Shown in pieces: positions 8,288-15,386 of a DNA stretch of 20,178 bases. The stretch spans positions 1-20,178 of the forward strand of contig CALBGF010000013.1 of the NCBI GenBank assembly GCA_937893635.1. The letters are read 5' to 3'. Position numbers and translations under genes: made by a program. Under the pieces are notes generated by a model. The model saw only the letters and a program-made list of their open reading frames with translations. It was not told the origin of the DNA and searched no databases. Source of the stretch: an uncultured Mollicutes bacterium (GTDB lineage Bacteria; Bacillota_I; Bacilli_A; RFN20; CAG-826). Numbering within the stretch: position 1 is the first letter of the stretch; each line of letters starts with the position of its first letter.

Positions 8288-10375
8288 CTACTTCTCCAAA
8301 TAAAATGAATCTTGATAAGCAAAACCATCTTGAATGTTAAAATTTAATTTATCAAGTTCTCTTTTTATAATTTCGATATTTATTTTATTTTTATAATAAT
8401 CATTTACTAAAGAGCATACTTTGTTAAATGCTTTATTTTTAATAAATAGTTGATCAATATAAATGAATTTGGCATGTGATAAGTTATTCAATTCTTTAAT
8501 ATAACTAGTAATATATGGGCGGAAAATGACACTTCCATATTGATTTTCAATCAAAGGATATAAATCATTACGTGTTTCTTCTTTTAAATATAAATGATTT
8601 TTATTAAATGATATTTTTTTATATTTTTCAAATAAAGATACAATTTTACGATATGATTGATACATTGGTACATAACTAAAAGCATTAAGCATTACTGGGG
8701 CATATTGCGAAATTATATCCGTATCTTCAATTGTTATTTCATTAGATGGACATATTGCTGATATACCTAATTTAGCATAACTTTGCGCATCTAAATAATT
8801 ACAAATTAAAGTATAAGGCATAAATATAATGCGTTTAGGTGATATTAATTCACTTAATATATTTAATATGCCAATATCTTGAACAATAAAATTAATCGGT
8901 AATTGTATTAATTTATTTATTTCTTTCTTAAATGAATTTATTTCTGATTCATGTAATAAAGCATTTAATAAAACATAGATATTTTTATTTTGAGCATGTT
9001 TTTTAATAAAAGAATAAGAACAATATTTTGAAGCAAAAAAGGTGAATTTTTTATATCCTAACACATAACCAAATGCTTCAATATTAAAATCGTTACTATT
9101 TTTTACATTTATTAAAAGTTTAGGTTTTCTTGAATAACTAATAGCAATTCCTAATTGTTTTAAGTGTTTATAAAAAGCAGGATAAGATTTATTTATTCCC
9201 TTATAATCATTAATAATTATTTTGTGGTTATTAACTAAAATACTTATGGCCATAATAATACGATGATCATTATAACTTTTCAAAGTTAAATTATTATTAA
9301 TCTTGCAAGGATAAATTACAATATTATCTTCATTAATTTCATATTTTGCAGCAATTTCATCTAATATTTTTGTTATAGCTTCTAAGCGATTAGACTCTTT
9401 ATAAATTAAACGATTAATATGACAAAAAGTCGATGGCTCTTTTAAAGTTGTAGCAAACAAAAATAAAGAAGGTGCTAAATCAATGCATTCGTTAATATCA
9501 TAATTTAATGAAGATATGTCTGATTTTTTTATAATTAAACTATTTTCATCATATTTAATATTTGCACATTGAGACAATAAATAATCGATAATTTTTTTAT
9601 CTCCTTGCTTACTATTTTTATTTAAACCATTTAATCTAATCGTTATGTCTTCTTTTAAGCCAAGGCACACAAAAGGAATAATGGAAGAATAATCTCCTTC
9701 ACTAATTAATTTATTTTTAGCAATATATTTTTGTTTACCTTTAATAATAAAATCATTAGCAATTTTAATATTAAATTGATTTAATATATCAATTGTTAAA
9801 TCAATATATGAAGAAGATCCATTTGTTTCAAATATTAACTTTGTATCATGATTAGATAATGGTAAAGCCATTAATAGTCCAGAAACAAATTGGGAAGATT
9901 TACTAGCGTCAACATTTATTTCTTTTGTGCTTATTTTACCCTTAATTATAAGTTTATTATTATTTCGTTTAACTTTAATATCATTGGTTTTAAATAAATC
10001 ATCATAACCATCAAGCGGACGATTAATTAAACTATCATCTAAGATGTATGTCACTGCTTTATTAGGAAATTTAACTAGCATTATTGGTATTAATATTCTT
10101 AATAATGTTGCAGATTCTTGAACATATAAATTTAAGTCATTAACTTTATTACCTGGTTTAACTATTAAATTATTTTTATTAATTATTATTTTTGAACCTA
10201 ATGATTTTAAAACATTAATTGTTGCTAAAACATCTTTAGAATAGTTATTATTTTTAATTACTACTTCTTGGTTACTTAAATAAGCACATAACAAAAGACG
10301 AATAGTGTAACTTTTTGATGATGTAACACTAATCGTTGTATCTTTTATTTGATTTTTTCTTAAAGTAATCGCCAT
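8288..10375 (-). CDS. aroA-trhP1: EPSP synthase fused to a TrhP1-like U32 domain
   Basis: A 695-residue fusion. Residues 1 to about 411 are 5-enolpyruvylshikimate-3-phosphate synthase, joining shikimate-3-phosphate and phosphoenolpyruvate: SKSYTIR (20-26), ESATLLR (87-93), NRPLDGY (118-124), SSQFVSG (160-166), EGDYSS (226-231), YKESNRL (325-331), SYNDHRI (367-373) and NKSYPAF (395-401) all sit in the right order. Ala89 occupies the place of a usual Gly (E. coli Gly96). From about residue 417 to 695 the chain resembles the short U32 protein YrrN/TrhP1 of Bacillus: KPKLLINV, NIYVLLNALLHESEI (465-479), FIVQDIGILNIL (496-507), and the C-terminal block YLKEETRNDLYPL (596-608) plus GSVIFRP, ending in FYLEK. 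The U32 iron-sulfur cysteines are absent, so this half is probably a non-catalytic partner of TrhP2, encoded immediately downstream. The start overlaps the aroF stop by one base (TAATG). The second half was assigned by motif resemblance only and is more divergent than the first. Confidence 0.85.
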   Translation of the reverse strand: MAITLRKNQIKDTTISVTSSKSYTIRLLLCAYLSNQEVVIKNNNYSKDVLATINVLKSLGSKIIINKNNLIVKPGNKVNDLNLYVQESATLLRILIPIMLVKFPNKAVTYILDDSLINRPLDGYDDLFKTNDIKVKRNNNKLIIKGKISTKEINVDASKSSQFVSGLLMALPLSNHDTKLIFETNGSSSYIDLTIDILNQFNIKIANDFIIKGKQKYIAKNKLISEGDYSSIIPFVCLGLKEDITIRLNGLNKNSKQGDKKIIDYLLSQCANIKYDENSLIIKKSDISSLNYDINECIDLAPSLFLFATTLKEPSTFCHINRLIYKESNRLEAITKILDEIAAKYEINEDNIVIYPCKINNNLTLKSYNDHRIIMAISILVNNHKIIINDYKGINKSYPAFYKHLKQLGIAISYSRKPKLLINVKNSNDFNIEAFGYVLGYKKFTFFASKYCSYSFIKKHAQNKNIYVLLNALLHESEINSFKKEINKLIQLPINFIVQDIGILNILSELISPKRIIFMPYTLICNYLDAQSYAKLGISAICPSNEITIEDTDIISQYAPVMLNAFSYVPMYQSYRKIVSLFEKYKKISFNKNHLYLKEETRNDLYPLIENQYGSVIFRPYITSYIKELNNLSHAKFIYIDQLFIKNKAFNKVCSLVNDYYKNKINIEIIKRELDKLNFNIQDGFAYQDSFYLEK

Positions 10376-11346
10376 TATTGTTTTCCTAAACTATGGATAA
10401 TTTTTTCTAAATCCGATAATGAAATACATTGATCACTATCAGAAATTACTTCATTAGGATGTTTATCACATTCAATAATTAATCCATTGGCTCCGGAAGT
10501 GAGCGCCGCTAAAGACAAAGGTACCACTAATGCTCTTTTACCACTAGCGTGCGAAGGATCAGCAATAACTGGTAGGTGTGTTAATTCTTTTAGTGCCGCG
10601 ATAGCACAAATATCTAAAGTATTTCTTGTATAACTTAATGGCGTACGGATGCCTCTTTCACAAAGAATGACATTTTTATTTCCACTAAGCATAATATATT
10701 CGGCAGCGCATAATAATTCTTCAATTGAATTGTTAAAGCCTCTTTTTAATAATATCGGTTTTTTACTTTTACCTAATGCCTTTAATAATTCAAAATTTTG
10801 CATATTACGGGCACCAACTTGGATAATGTCTACCGCTTCTTCAAATTCTTTTAAATATTTAGTATCAGTAATTTCACTTACTATATTAACGCCATACATT
10901 TCACGGGCTTTTTTTAATATACTTATTCCTTTAACACCTAATCCTTGATAAGAATATGGATTGGTACGTGGTTTAAATATTCCCGCACGAATAAATTTGA
11001 TTCCTAGGTTCTTTAAAGCTAACACTAAATCAAAAAACTTTTCTTCGTTTTCAATCGCACAAGGTCCAGCAATAATTACTTTTTCATTTCCACCAATTAG
11101 ATCACCATTAATGCTAATGACAGTATCATCAATATGATTAATTCTTGTGACTAGTTTTAAATTTAGACTTGATTCTACACTAATAATTTTTTCTTTATCA
11201 ATGATTTTATTAAATAAGGTAAAATCTAAATCATCTATTAATAAAACTTCTTTTTCATTAATAGTTTGAACATTAACTTTTATGTTATGAGAATTTAAAG
11301 CATTTAACACATCGCTTAAAAATTCTTTTTTAACATTAGCATACAT
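10375..11346 (-). CDS. aroF: DAHP synthase, type I-beta with N-terminal regulatory domain
   Basis: 3-deoxy-D-arabino-heptulosonate-7-phosphate synthase condenses phosphoenolpyruvate and erythrose-4-phosphate, the entry step of the shikimate pathway. I start it at the ATG at 11346 (323 residues), not at the GTG at 11355, because AAGGTGA (11352-11358) gives a Shine-Dalgarno site five bases before that ATG and the GTG lies inside it. The barrel has GPCAIE (94-99), KPRTNPYSYQG (125-135), VGARNMQNFELL (177-188), KRG (201-203) and DPSHASG (263-269). C96, H266, E292 and D303 match the four metal ligands of the Thermotoga enzyme with a constant offset of six. Residues 1 to about 75 resemble the ferredoxin-like domain that gives Tyr/Phe feedback in Thermotoga. 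Unlike the Bacillus enzyme it carries no chorismate mutase domain; the mutase is separate at 15105. Confidence 0.94.
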   Translation of the reverse strand: MYANVKKEFLSDVLNALNSHNIKVNVQTINEKEVLLIDDLDFTLFNKIIDKEKIISVESSLNLKLVTRINHIDDTVISINGDLIGGNEKVIIAGPCAIENEEKFFDLVLALKNLGIKFIRAGIFKPRTNPYSYQGLGVKGISILKKAREMYGVNIVSEITDTKYLKEFEEAVDIIQVGARNMQNFELLKALGKSKKPILLKRGFNNSIEELLCAAEYIMLSGNKNVILCERGIRTPLSYTRNTLDICAIAALKELTHLPVIADPSHASGKRALVVPLSLAALTSGANGLIIECDKHPNEVISDSDQCISLSDLEKIIHSLGKQ

Positions 11347-11356
11347 AAACTTCACC

Positions 11357-11782
11357 TTACTTTAAAAACTCATCAATAGCCATTAGATAACCATCAAATC
11401 CATTACCTTTAATTACCTTTTGTGCCGCAAGAGCGGTAATTGACACTTTACGAAATTCTTCTCTTTTACTTATATCACTTAAGTGTACTTCAATAATTGG
11501 CACACTTAAAATACGTAATGCATCTAATATAGCAATTGAATAATGTGAATACGCTCCGGGATTGATAATTAATCCATCATATTTGTTTTTCATATTTTGG
11601 ATTTTTTCAACAATCTTTCCTTCATAATTAGATATGAAAAAGTCAACGTGAATAGATTTACTTTTAGCATATTGCTTAATATATTTCTTTAAGTCGCTAT
11701 ATGTTTTATTTCCGTAAATACTAGTTTCACGCACCCCAAGCATATTAAGATTCACACCATTAATTACTAATAGTCTTTTCAT
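11357..11782 (-). CDS. aroQ: 3-dehydroquinate dehydratase, type II
   Basis: This small enzyme (141 residues, normal for the type II family of about 145) removes water from 3-dehydroquinate. The family start INGVNLNMLG is present, with catalytic Tyr23 in SIYGNKTY, the NPGAYSH segment (74-80), and EVHLSDISKREEFR (98-111) holding catalytic His100 and substrate-binding Arg111. The usual His after SN is Tyr53. It overlaps the end of aroE-aroK by 23 bases. A GGAG lies about 13 bases before the ATG, farther than usual, so translation may depend on ribosomes finishing the upstream gene. No type I aroD is present in the window. Confidence 0.94.
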   Translation of the reverse strand: MKRLLVINGVNLNMLGVRETSIYGNKTYSDLKKYIKQYAKSKSIHVDFFISNYEGKIVEKIQNMKNKYDGLIINPGAYSHYSIAILDALRILSVPIIEVHLSDISKREEFRKVSITALAAQKVIKGNGFDGYLMAIDEFLK

Positions 11783-13007
11783 AAGTGGCGATAATCTCCT
11801 TAGCTACAGCTTCAATCGTTCTATCATTGTTAATTTGATAGTCAGCATATTTTAGATATAAATCTTTACGCTCTTGATATAATTTATCAAAAGCTTCACT
11901 ATTTTGACATAATGGGCGAGAATTATCAAATGCTATTAATTCTTTAGCACGGTTAAGACAAAATACTGTTCCATTTTCTTTTAAATGTTCCATGTTTTGT
12001 TTGTTAGTAACCGCACCACCACCAGTGGCGATAATTACATTTTTTAATCCACTAACTTTTTCAATTAAGTTATTTTCAGTGGCGCGGAAAGTTTCAATTC
12101 CTAAGTCTTTAATAATCTCTGGAATCGACTTATCAAATGAAGCTTCAATTAAATCATCAACATCAATAAACTCTTTCTTTAATATTTTGCTTAATTCTTT
12201 TCCGATTACAGTTTTGCCAGCATATGGCATTCCAATTAAAATAATATTTTTGTCGTTCATAATATCCCTCTTTACCTTTGCATTTATTTTAACATTAATT
12301 TCTTCATTTAAAAACAAATTTTCACTAATTCTTGCTTGTTCAATAAGCATGTCTAAACCATTCATCGCTAAAATATGTAATGATTCAGCATTTTGTAAGA
12401 GCAAATTCTTCAATGGATTGTAATTTAAATCCACTACTGCCGTTAGCCCAATTATGCTTTTTAAGTCAATATCAGGCATTTGATGTTCATAAGGATGTTG
12501 TCCTATTGGTGTTGTATTAAATAAAATATTAGCCTTTATATTTTTAGTGTCTTTATAAGAAATAACATTTTTTCCAAATTTATTTCTACTAACAAAGGTG
12601 ACACTTTTAGCTTTTAAATCTATGGCTAATTGAGCAATCATTTTTGCACTACCACCAGTTCCTAATATTAGGACATCTTTATTTTCTACAATCACATTAT
12701 TTTTATCTAAAAGATACTTCAATCCATAATAATCACTATTATAGCCTATTAGTTTGTTGTTTCTATTTAAAATGATATTAACCGCTCCTATTTTTTTAGC
12801 TAAGTCATCTATTTCATCTAAATAATCTAAGCATAGTTCTTTATAGGGCTTTGTGACATTAAGTCCTAAAAACTTTTTGGAAGTTAATAGTTCTTTTACT
12901 TCTTTTTCATTAAGTGATAGTAGTTCATAATTTTCATTGCCAAATAAGTTATGAATTCTTTTTGATAAACTAGCAGTTACATTCTCTCCAATTAAATAGT
13001 AACTCAT
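11760..13007 (-). CDS. aroE-aroK: shikimate dehydrogenase-shikimate kinase fusion
   Basis: Residues 1 to about 245 are shikimate dehydrogenase (3-dehydroshikimate plus NADPH to shikimate): NVTKPYKE (50-57) with catalytic Lys56, NSD (90-92), the dinucleotide loop GTGGSAK (116-122), FNTTPIG (163-169) and the C-terminal NGLDMLIEQA (216-225). Residues 250-415 are shikimate kinase: Walker A GMPYAGKT (259-266), DVDD (282-285), FR with Arg308, GGG (329-331), RPL with Arg364, and ERKDLYLKYAD (379-389) in the lid region. The two reactions are consecutive, so product of the first half feeds the second. The ATG overlaps the aroC stop in an ATGA (13004-13007). An internal Shine-Dalgarno-ATG pair at the domain border may also yield free kinase (see the separate entry). 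Confidence 0.94.
   Translation of the reverse strand: MSYYLIGENVTASLSKRIHNLFGNENYELLSLNEKEVKELLTSKKFLGLNVTKPYKELCLDYLDEIDDLAKKIGAVNIILNRNNKLIGYNSDYYGLKYLLDKNNVIVENKDVLILGTGGSAKMIAQLAIDLKAKSVTFVSRNKFGKNVISYKDTKNIKANILFNTTPIGQHPYEHQMPDIDLKSIIGLTAVVDLNYNPLKNLLLQNAESLHILAMNGLDMLIEQARISENLFLNEEINVKINAKVKRDIMNDKNIILIGMPYAGKTVIGKELSKILKKEFIDVDDLIEASFDKSIPEIIKDLGIETFRATENNLIEKVSGLKNVIIATGGGAVTNKQNMEHLKENGTVFCLNRAKELIAFDNSRPLCQNSEAFDKLYQERKDLYLKYADYQINNDRTIEAVAKEIIATYEKTISN
12258..12268 (-). promoter_or_regulatory. internal Shine-Dalgarno and ATG at the aroE/aroK border
   Basis: On the minus strand GAGGG (12264-12268) lies five bases before an in-frame ATG (12258-12260) that encodes Met250 of the fusion, exactly where the shikimate kinase domain begins. 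This is what a former separate aroK start would look like. It may still be used to make a 166-residue kinase alongside the fusion. Confidence 0.45.
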
Positions 13008-13978
13008 AATCTTAAATATTCACTTCCATACTTTTGTAAAAGTGCATCAAGAATAATAATAGCAGTTAAAGCATTAACAACATATTGTCCGCGTCTAGCA
13101 ATGCAAGTATCATTTCTTGTACATAATTTTTGACTTTTAATAACCATACTTTTTAAATCAAGATAATTTTGCTCTTTTTGAATTGTTGGTGTAGGTTTAA
13201 AAACCACATTGAAATTGATATCTGCACCATTAGTAATCCCGGCATTAATACCACCGCTATTGTTGGATTTAAATTTTACTAATCCTTCTTCAATTTCAAA
13301 TTGGTCATTAACTTGACTAGCAAATTCATTAGCAAATTTAAATCCCAAACCAAATTCTATACCTTTAACACCTGGTATAGCTAACATTGCACTTCCTATT
13401 TTACTTTCTAATGAATCAAATAAGTTCCCTCCTAACCCACCTTCGACTCCCTGAACATTAACACTTACTAATGCCCCTAATGAATCCAAATCATTTTTTG
13501 CCACTTTTAATAATTCTTCATCAATGTAAGGTGAGGAATTAATAAAAATGTTTTTACTTTTTAAAACTTCAATAGCAATACTTCCTAAAGCAACAATGGG
13601 AGCAGTTAGTCTTCCAGAAGATACTCCACCGCCTCTTAAATCAGCATAGCTTCCTTGTTTTAAAAAAGTTTCATAATCTCCGTGCGAAGGTCTCGCTAAT
13701 ACTTCTTCGTTATCATCAACATTCTTATTTTTGATAATGATGGTAATTGGATTTCCGTTAGAAAAGCCATTTGTTACGCCACTAAGTATTTGAAATTCAT
13801 CATCTTCAATACGCTTTGTTTCGTATTCATTTTGCGAACGTCTTTGAGCTAAATACTTCTTAATAGTGTCTTCACTAATCTTAACTCCGCTAGGTAAGCC
13901 TATTAATGTAGCGCCCACTACTGGGCCATGCGATTCACCAAATACACTAAGGTCAAGTATTTTATTATTTAAGTTCAT
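13004..13978 (-). CDS. aroC: chorismate synthase
   Basis: Converts EPSP to chorismate using reduced FMN, the last common step of aromatic synthesis. The frame is open back to 14017, but I start at the ATG at 13978 (324 residues): the family normally begins a few residues before FGESHG, and AAAGGATG precedes this codon. FGESHG (13-18) and RPSHGD (96-101) hold the two conserved histidines, H18 and H99, and RGGGVSSGRLTA (115-126) is the FMN/phosphate region. The C-terminal motif usually written RHDPC reads RNDTC (288-292), a loss of His worth noting, though the catalytic pair is intact. At 324 residues it is on the short side. The start lies 14 bases inside aroB, and the stop overlaps the next gene in ATGA. 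Confidence 0.94.
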   Translation of the reverse strand: MNLNNKILDLSVFGESHGPVVGATLIGLPSGVKISEDTIKKYLAQRRSQNEYETKRIEDDEFQILSGVTNGFSNGNPITIIIKNKNVDDNEEVLARPSHGDYETFLKQGSYADLRGGGVSSGRLTAPIVALGSIAIEVLKSKNIFINSSPYIDEELLKVAKNDLDSLGALVSVNVQGVEGGLGGNLFDSLESKIGSAMLAIPGVKGIEFGLGFKFANEFASQVNDQFEIEEGLVKFKSNNSGGINAGITNGADINFNVVFKPTPTIQKEQNYLDLKSMVIKSQKLCTRNDTCIARRGQYVVNALTAIIILDALLQKYGSEYLRL

Positions 13979-14978
13979 GAAAATCACATCCTTTAGCGAT
14001 ATAACTATCAATATCAATCATACTTATATATTTTATCTCACAATTTTCATAATCGTTAAGGTAAACAATACACACCTTGTTATCAATATTCTTTTTGTCA
14101 TTGATAATTAATTTTTTTATTTCTTCTTTATCAAAATCATAATCACAAGGAATGTGCCATTTTTTTATGTAAGAGGCAATTATTTTTTGCATTTTTGGTT
14201 CACTTACAAATTGCATTCCAAGTAAAACTGATTCTCCATGTAAATAAGGGTAACTACTATTTAAAGATAACATTTCTAAAGCATGACCAAAGGTATGGCC
14301 AAAATTTAGAGTATGACGTGCATAGAAATCATAAACATCTTTTTGGACAATGTTATCTTTAGCAATAATACATTTTTGGATTAATAGTTCTAAATTCTTT
14401 TGATCGTCAAGTAAAGGTAAAATTGTTTTATCTAATGTTAAACCCATCTTTAGCGCTTCACATAACCCATTATTAAATTCGCGTTTTGAAAGAGTGTGTA
14501 ATGTTGTAATATCAATAATGACTAAATTTGGAAATTTAATTGTTCCAACACCATTTTTAAAAGAAGAAAAATTAACTCCTACTTTTCCACCAATGGAAGC
14601 ATCAACCATAGCAAGTAAAGTGGTTGGTATACTAATCCAATTTATTCCGCGTTTATATAAACTAGCCACTAAGCCAGTTATATCAGAAGTTACTCCTCCG
14701 CCAATAGAAATTAAAGTATCGTCACGAGTAACATTATTTTGAAATAAAAATTCGAATATATTTTGAATGGTTTCTAAATTTTTTATTTTCTCACTAGCGG
14801 TAATCTTAAATACTAAGGATTTTGATAATAAACTAGAGAATAAAGATTCATCTACTTTATCATCGATAATTACTACTAATTTGTTTTTATTAGAAATATA
14901 GTTATCTAAATTTAAATGCGCTTTATTATTAATCACAATTTGATAAGTATTATTCAAAGCATGCGCGATTAAATTCAT
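13965..14978 (-). CDS. aroB: 3-dehydroquinate synthase
   Basis: Cyclises DAHP to 3-dehydroquinate with NAD and a divalent metal. The 337-residue protein has the NAD loop IGGGVTSD (92-99), IPTTLLAMVDASIGGK (117-132), and the metal ligands E174 (GLCEALK), H228 (FGHTFGHALE) and H247 (YLHGES). The stretch between the two His ligands is slightly longer than in well-studied homologues. It is the first gene of the minus-strand operon, with AAAGGAGA placed well before the ATG and a sigma-A promoter just upstream. Confidence 0.95.
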   Translation of the reverse strand: MNLIAHALNNTYQIVINNKAHLNLDNYISNKNKLVVIIDDKVDESLFSSLLSKSLVFKITASEKIKNLETIQNIFEFLFQNNVTRDDTLISIGGGVTSDITGLVASLYKRGINWISIPTTLLAMVDASIGGKVGVNFSSFKNGVGTIKFPNLVIIDITTLHTLSKREFNNGLCEALKMGLTLDKTILPLLDDQKNLELLIQKCIIAKDNIVQKDVYDFYARHTLNFGHTFGHALEMLSLNSSYPYLHGESVLLGMQFVSEPKMQKIIASYIKKWHIPCDYDFDKEEIKKLIINDKKNIDNKVCIVYLNDYENCEIKYISMIDIDSYIAKGCDFHELK

Positions 14979-15014
14979 GACTTATATTTCTCCTTTAAAA
15001 TAAATATTATTTTA

Positions 15015-15043
15015 ATTATAGATTAATATTAGCAAATCTTCAA
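15015..15043 (-). promoter_or_regulatory. sigma-A promoter of the aroB-to-trhP2 operon
   Basis: On the minus strand TTGAAG (15038-15043) and TATAAT (15015-15020) are separated by exactly 17 bases. Transcription should start near 15008, giving a leader of about 30 bases that contains AAAGGAGA. No attenuator, T-box or riboswitch can fit in so short a leader. No other clear promoter was noticed inside the operon down to 7104. Confidence 0.8.
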
Positions 15044-15077
15044 CAAATACAATTTTCTTATCGTATCATTTTTTTCA

Positions 15078-15086
15078 TGCTATAAT
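15078..15086 (+). promoter_or_regulatory. extended -10 promoter of the chorismate mutase gene
   Basis: TGCTATAAT (15078-15086) is a perfect extended -10 element. The -35 position (15058-15063, TTATCG) is poor, which an extended -10 can tolerate. Transcription should begin about 15092-15094, leaving only about 12 bases before the ATG. That leader is essentially the Shine-Dalgarno GTGGTGA alone. The promoter is back to back with that of aroB, with the -10 hexamers about 60 bases apart. Confidence 0.7.
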
Positions 15087-15104
15087 TAAATAGTGGTGAT
15101 TATT

Positions 15105-15386
15105 ATGCAAGAAAACTTAAAAATATATCGTAATCAAATTGATGAAATCGATGAAAAAATGCAAGAATTATTTTTAAAAAGAATGGAAATTGTAGCAAAA
15201 ATAGCAAATTATAAAATGGAACATAACAATATTGTTACTGATCAAAGTCGTGAATTAGATATTTTTTCTAAAATTGATAATAATCCTAATAAAATTATAA
15301 AATTGTATTATAAAAATGTTCAAAAAAGCTTAATTGAACAAAGTAAAGCATATCAAAAAGACTTAATCGATACTCTTAAAAAGTAA
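15105..15386 (+). CDS. chorismate mutase, AroQ class, monofunctional
   Basis: Rearranges chorismate to prephenate. I start at the ATG at 15105 (93 residues): the upstream GTG codons (from 15093) form its Shine-Dalgarno site and probably coincide with the transcript start. The active-site set of the AroQ fold maps one to one on the E. coli P-protein mutase domain: R9, R26, K37, D46, R49, E50, S75 and Q79. There is no signal peptide, so it acts in the cytoplasm, and no prephenate dehydratase, dehydrogenase or DAHP synthase domain is attached. The gene is divergent from aroB and convergent with the RlhA-like gene, whose 3' end it overlaps by 24 bases. It is the only enzyme in the window that takes chorismate further. 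Confidence 0.9.
   Translation: MQENLKIYRNQIDEIDEKMQELFLKRMEIVAKIANYKMEHNNIVTDQSRELDIFSKIDNNPNKIIKLYYKNVQKSLIEQSKAYQKDLIDTLKK
15312..15340 (-). terminator. weak terminator-like hairpin below the RlhA-like gene
   Basis: On the minus strand TGTTCAA (15334-15340) and TTGAACA (15317-15323) can pair around a ten-base loop, followed by TTTTT. It lies antisense inside the chorismate mutase gene, just past the stop of the RlhA-like gene. The stem is only seven base pairs and A/T-rich, and the codons of the overlapped gene constrain it, so this may be chance. Confidence 0.3.

Noticed and set aside
11347..11355. GTG start for aroF
   Set aside because: The GTG is part of the AAGGTGA ribosome site of the ATG at 11346.
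11992..12423. Plus-strand open frame of 143 codons opposite aroE-aroK
   Set aside because: It is an antisense shadow of a well-supported gene and resembles no family.
13979..14017. Longer N-terminus for chorismate synthase
   Set aside because: The extra 13 residues lie within aroB, are hydrophobic and unlike the family; the ATG at 13978 has a ribosome site.
14979..15008. T-box, trp-type attenuator or riboswitch before aroB
   Set aside because: The predicted leader is only about 30 bases and contains little more than the ribosome site.
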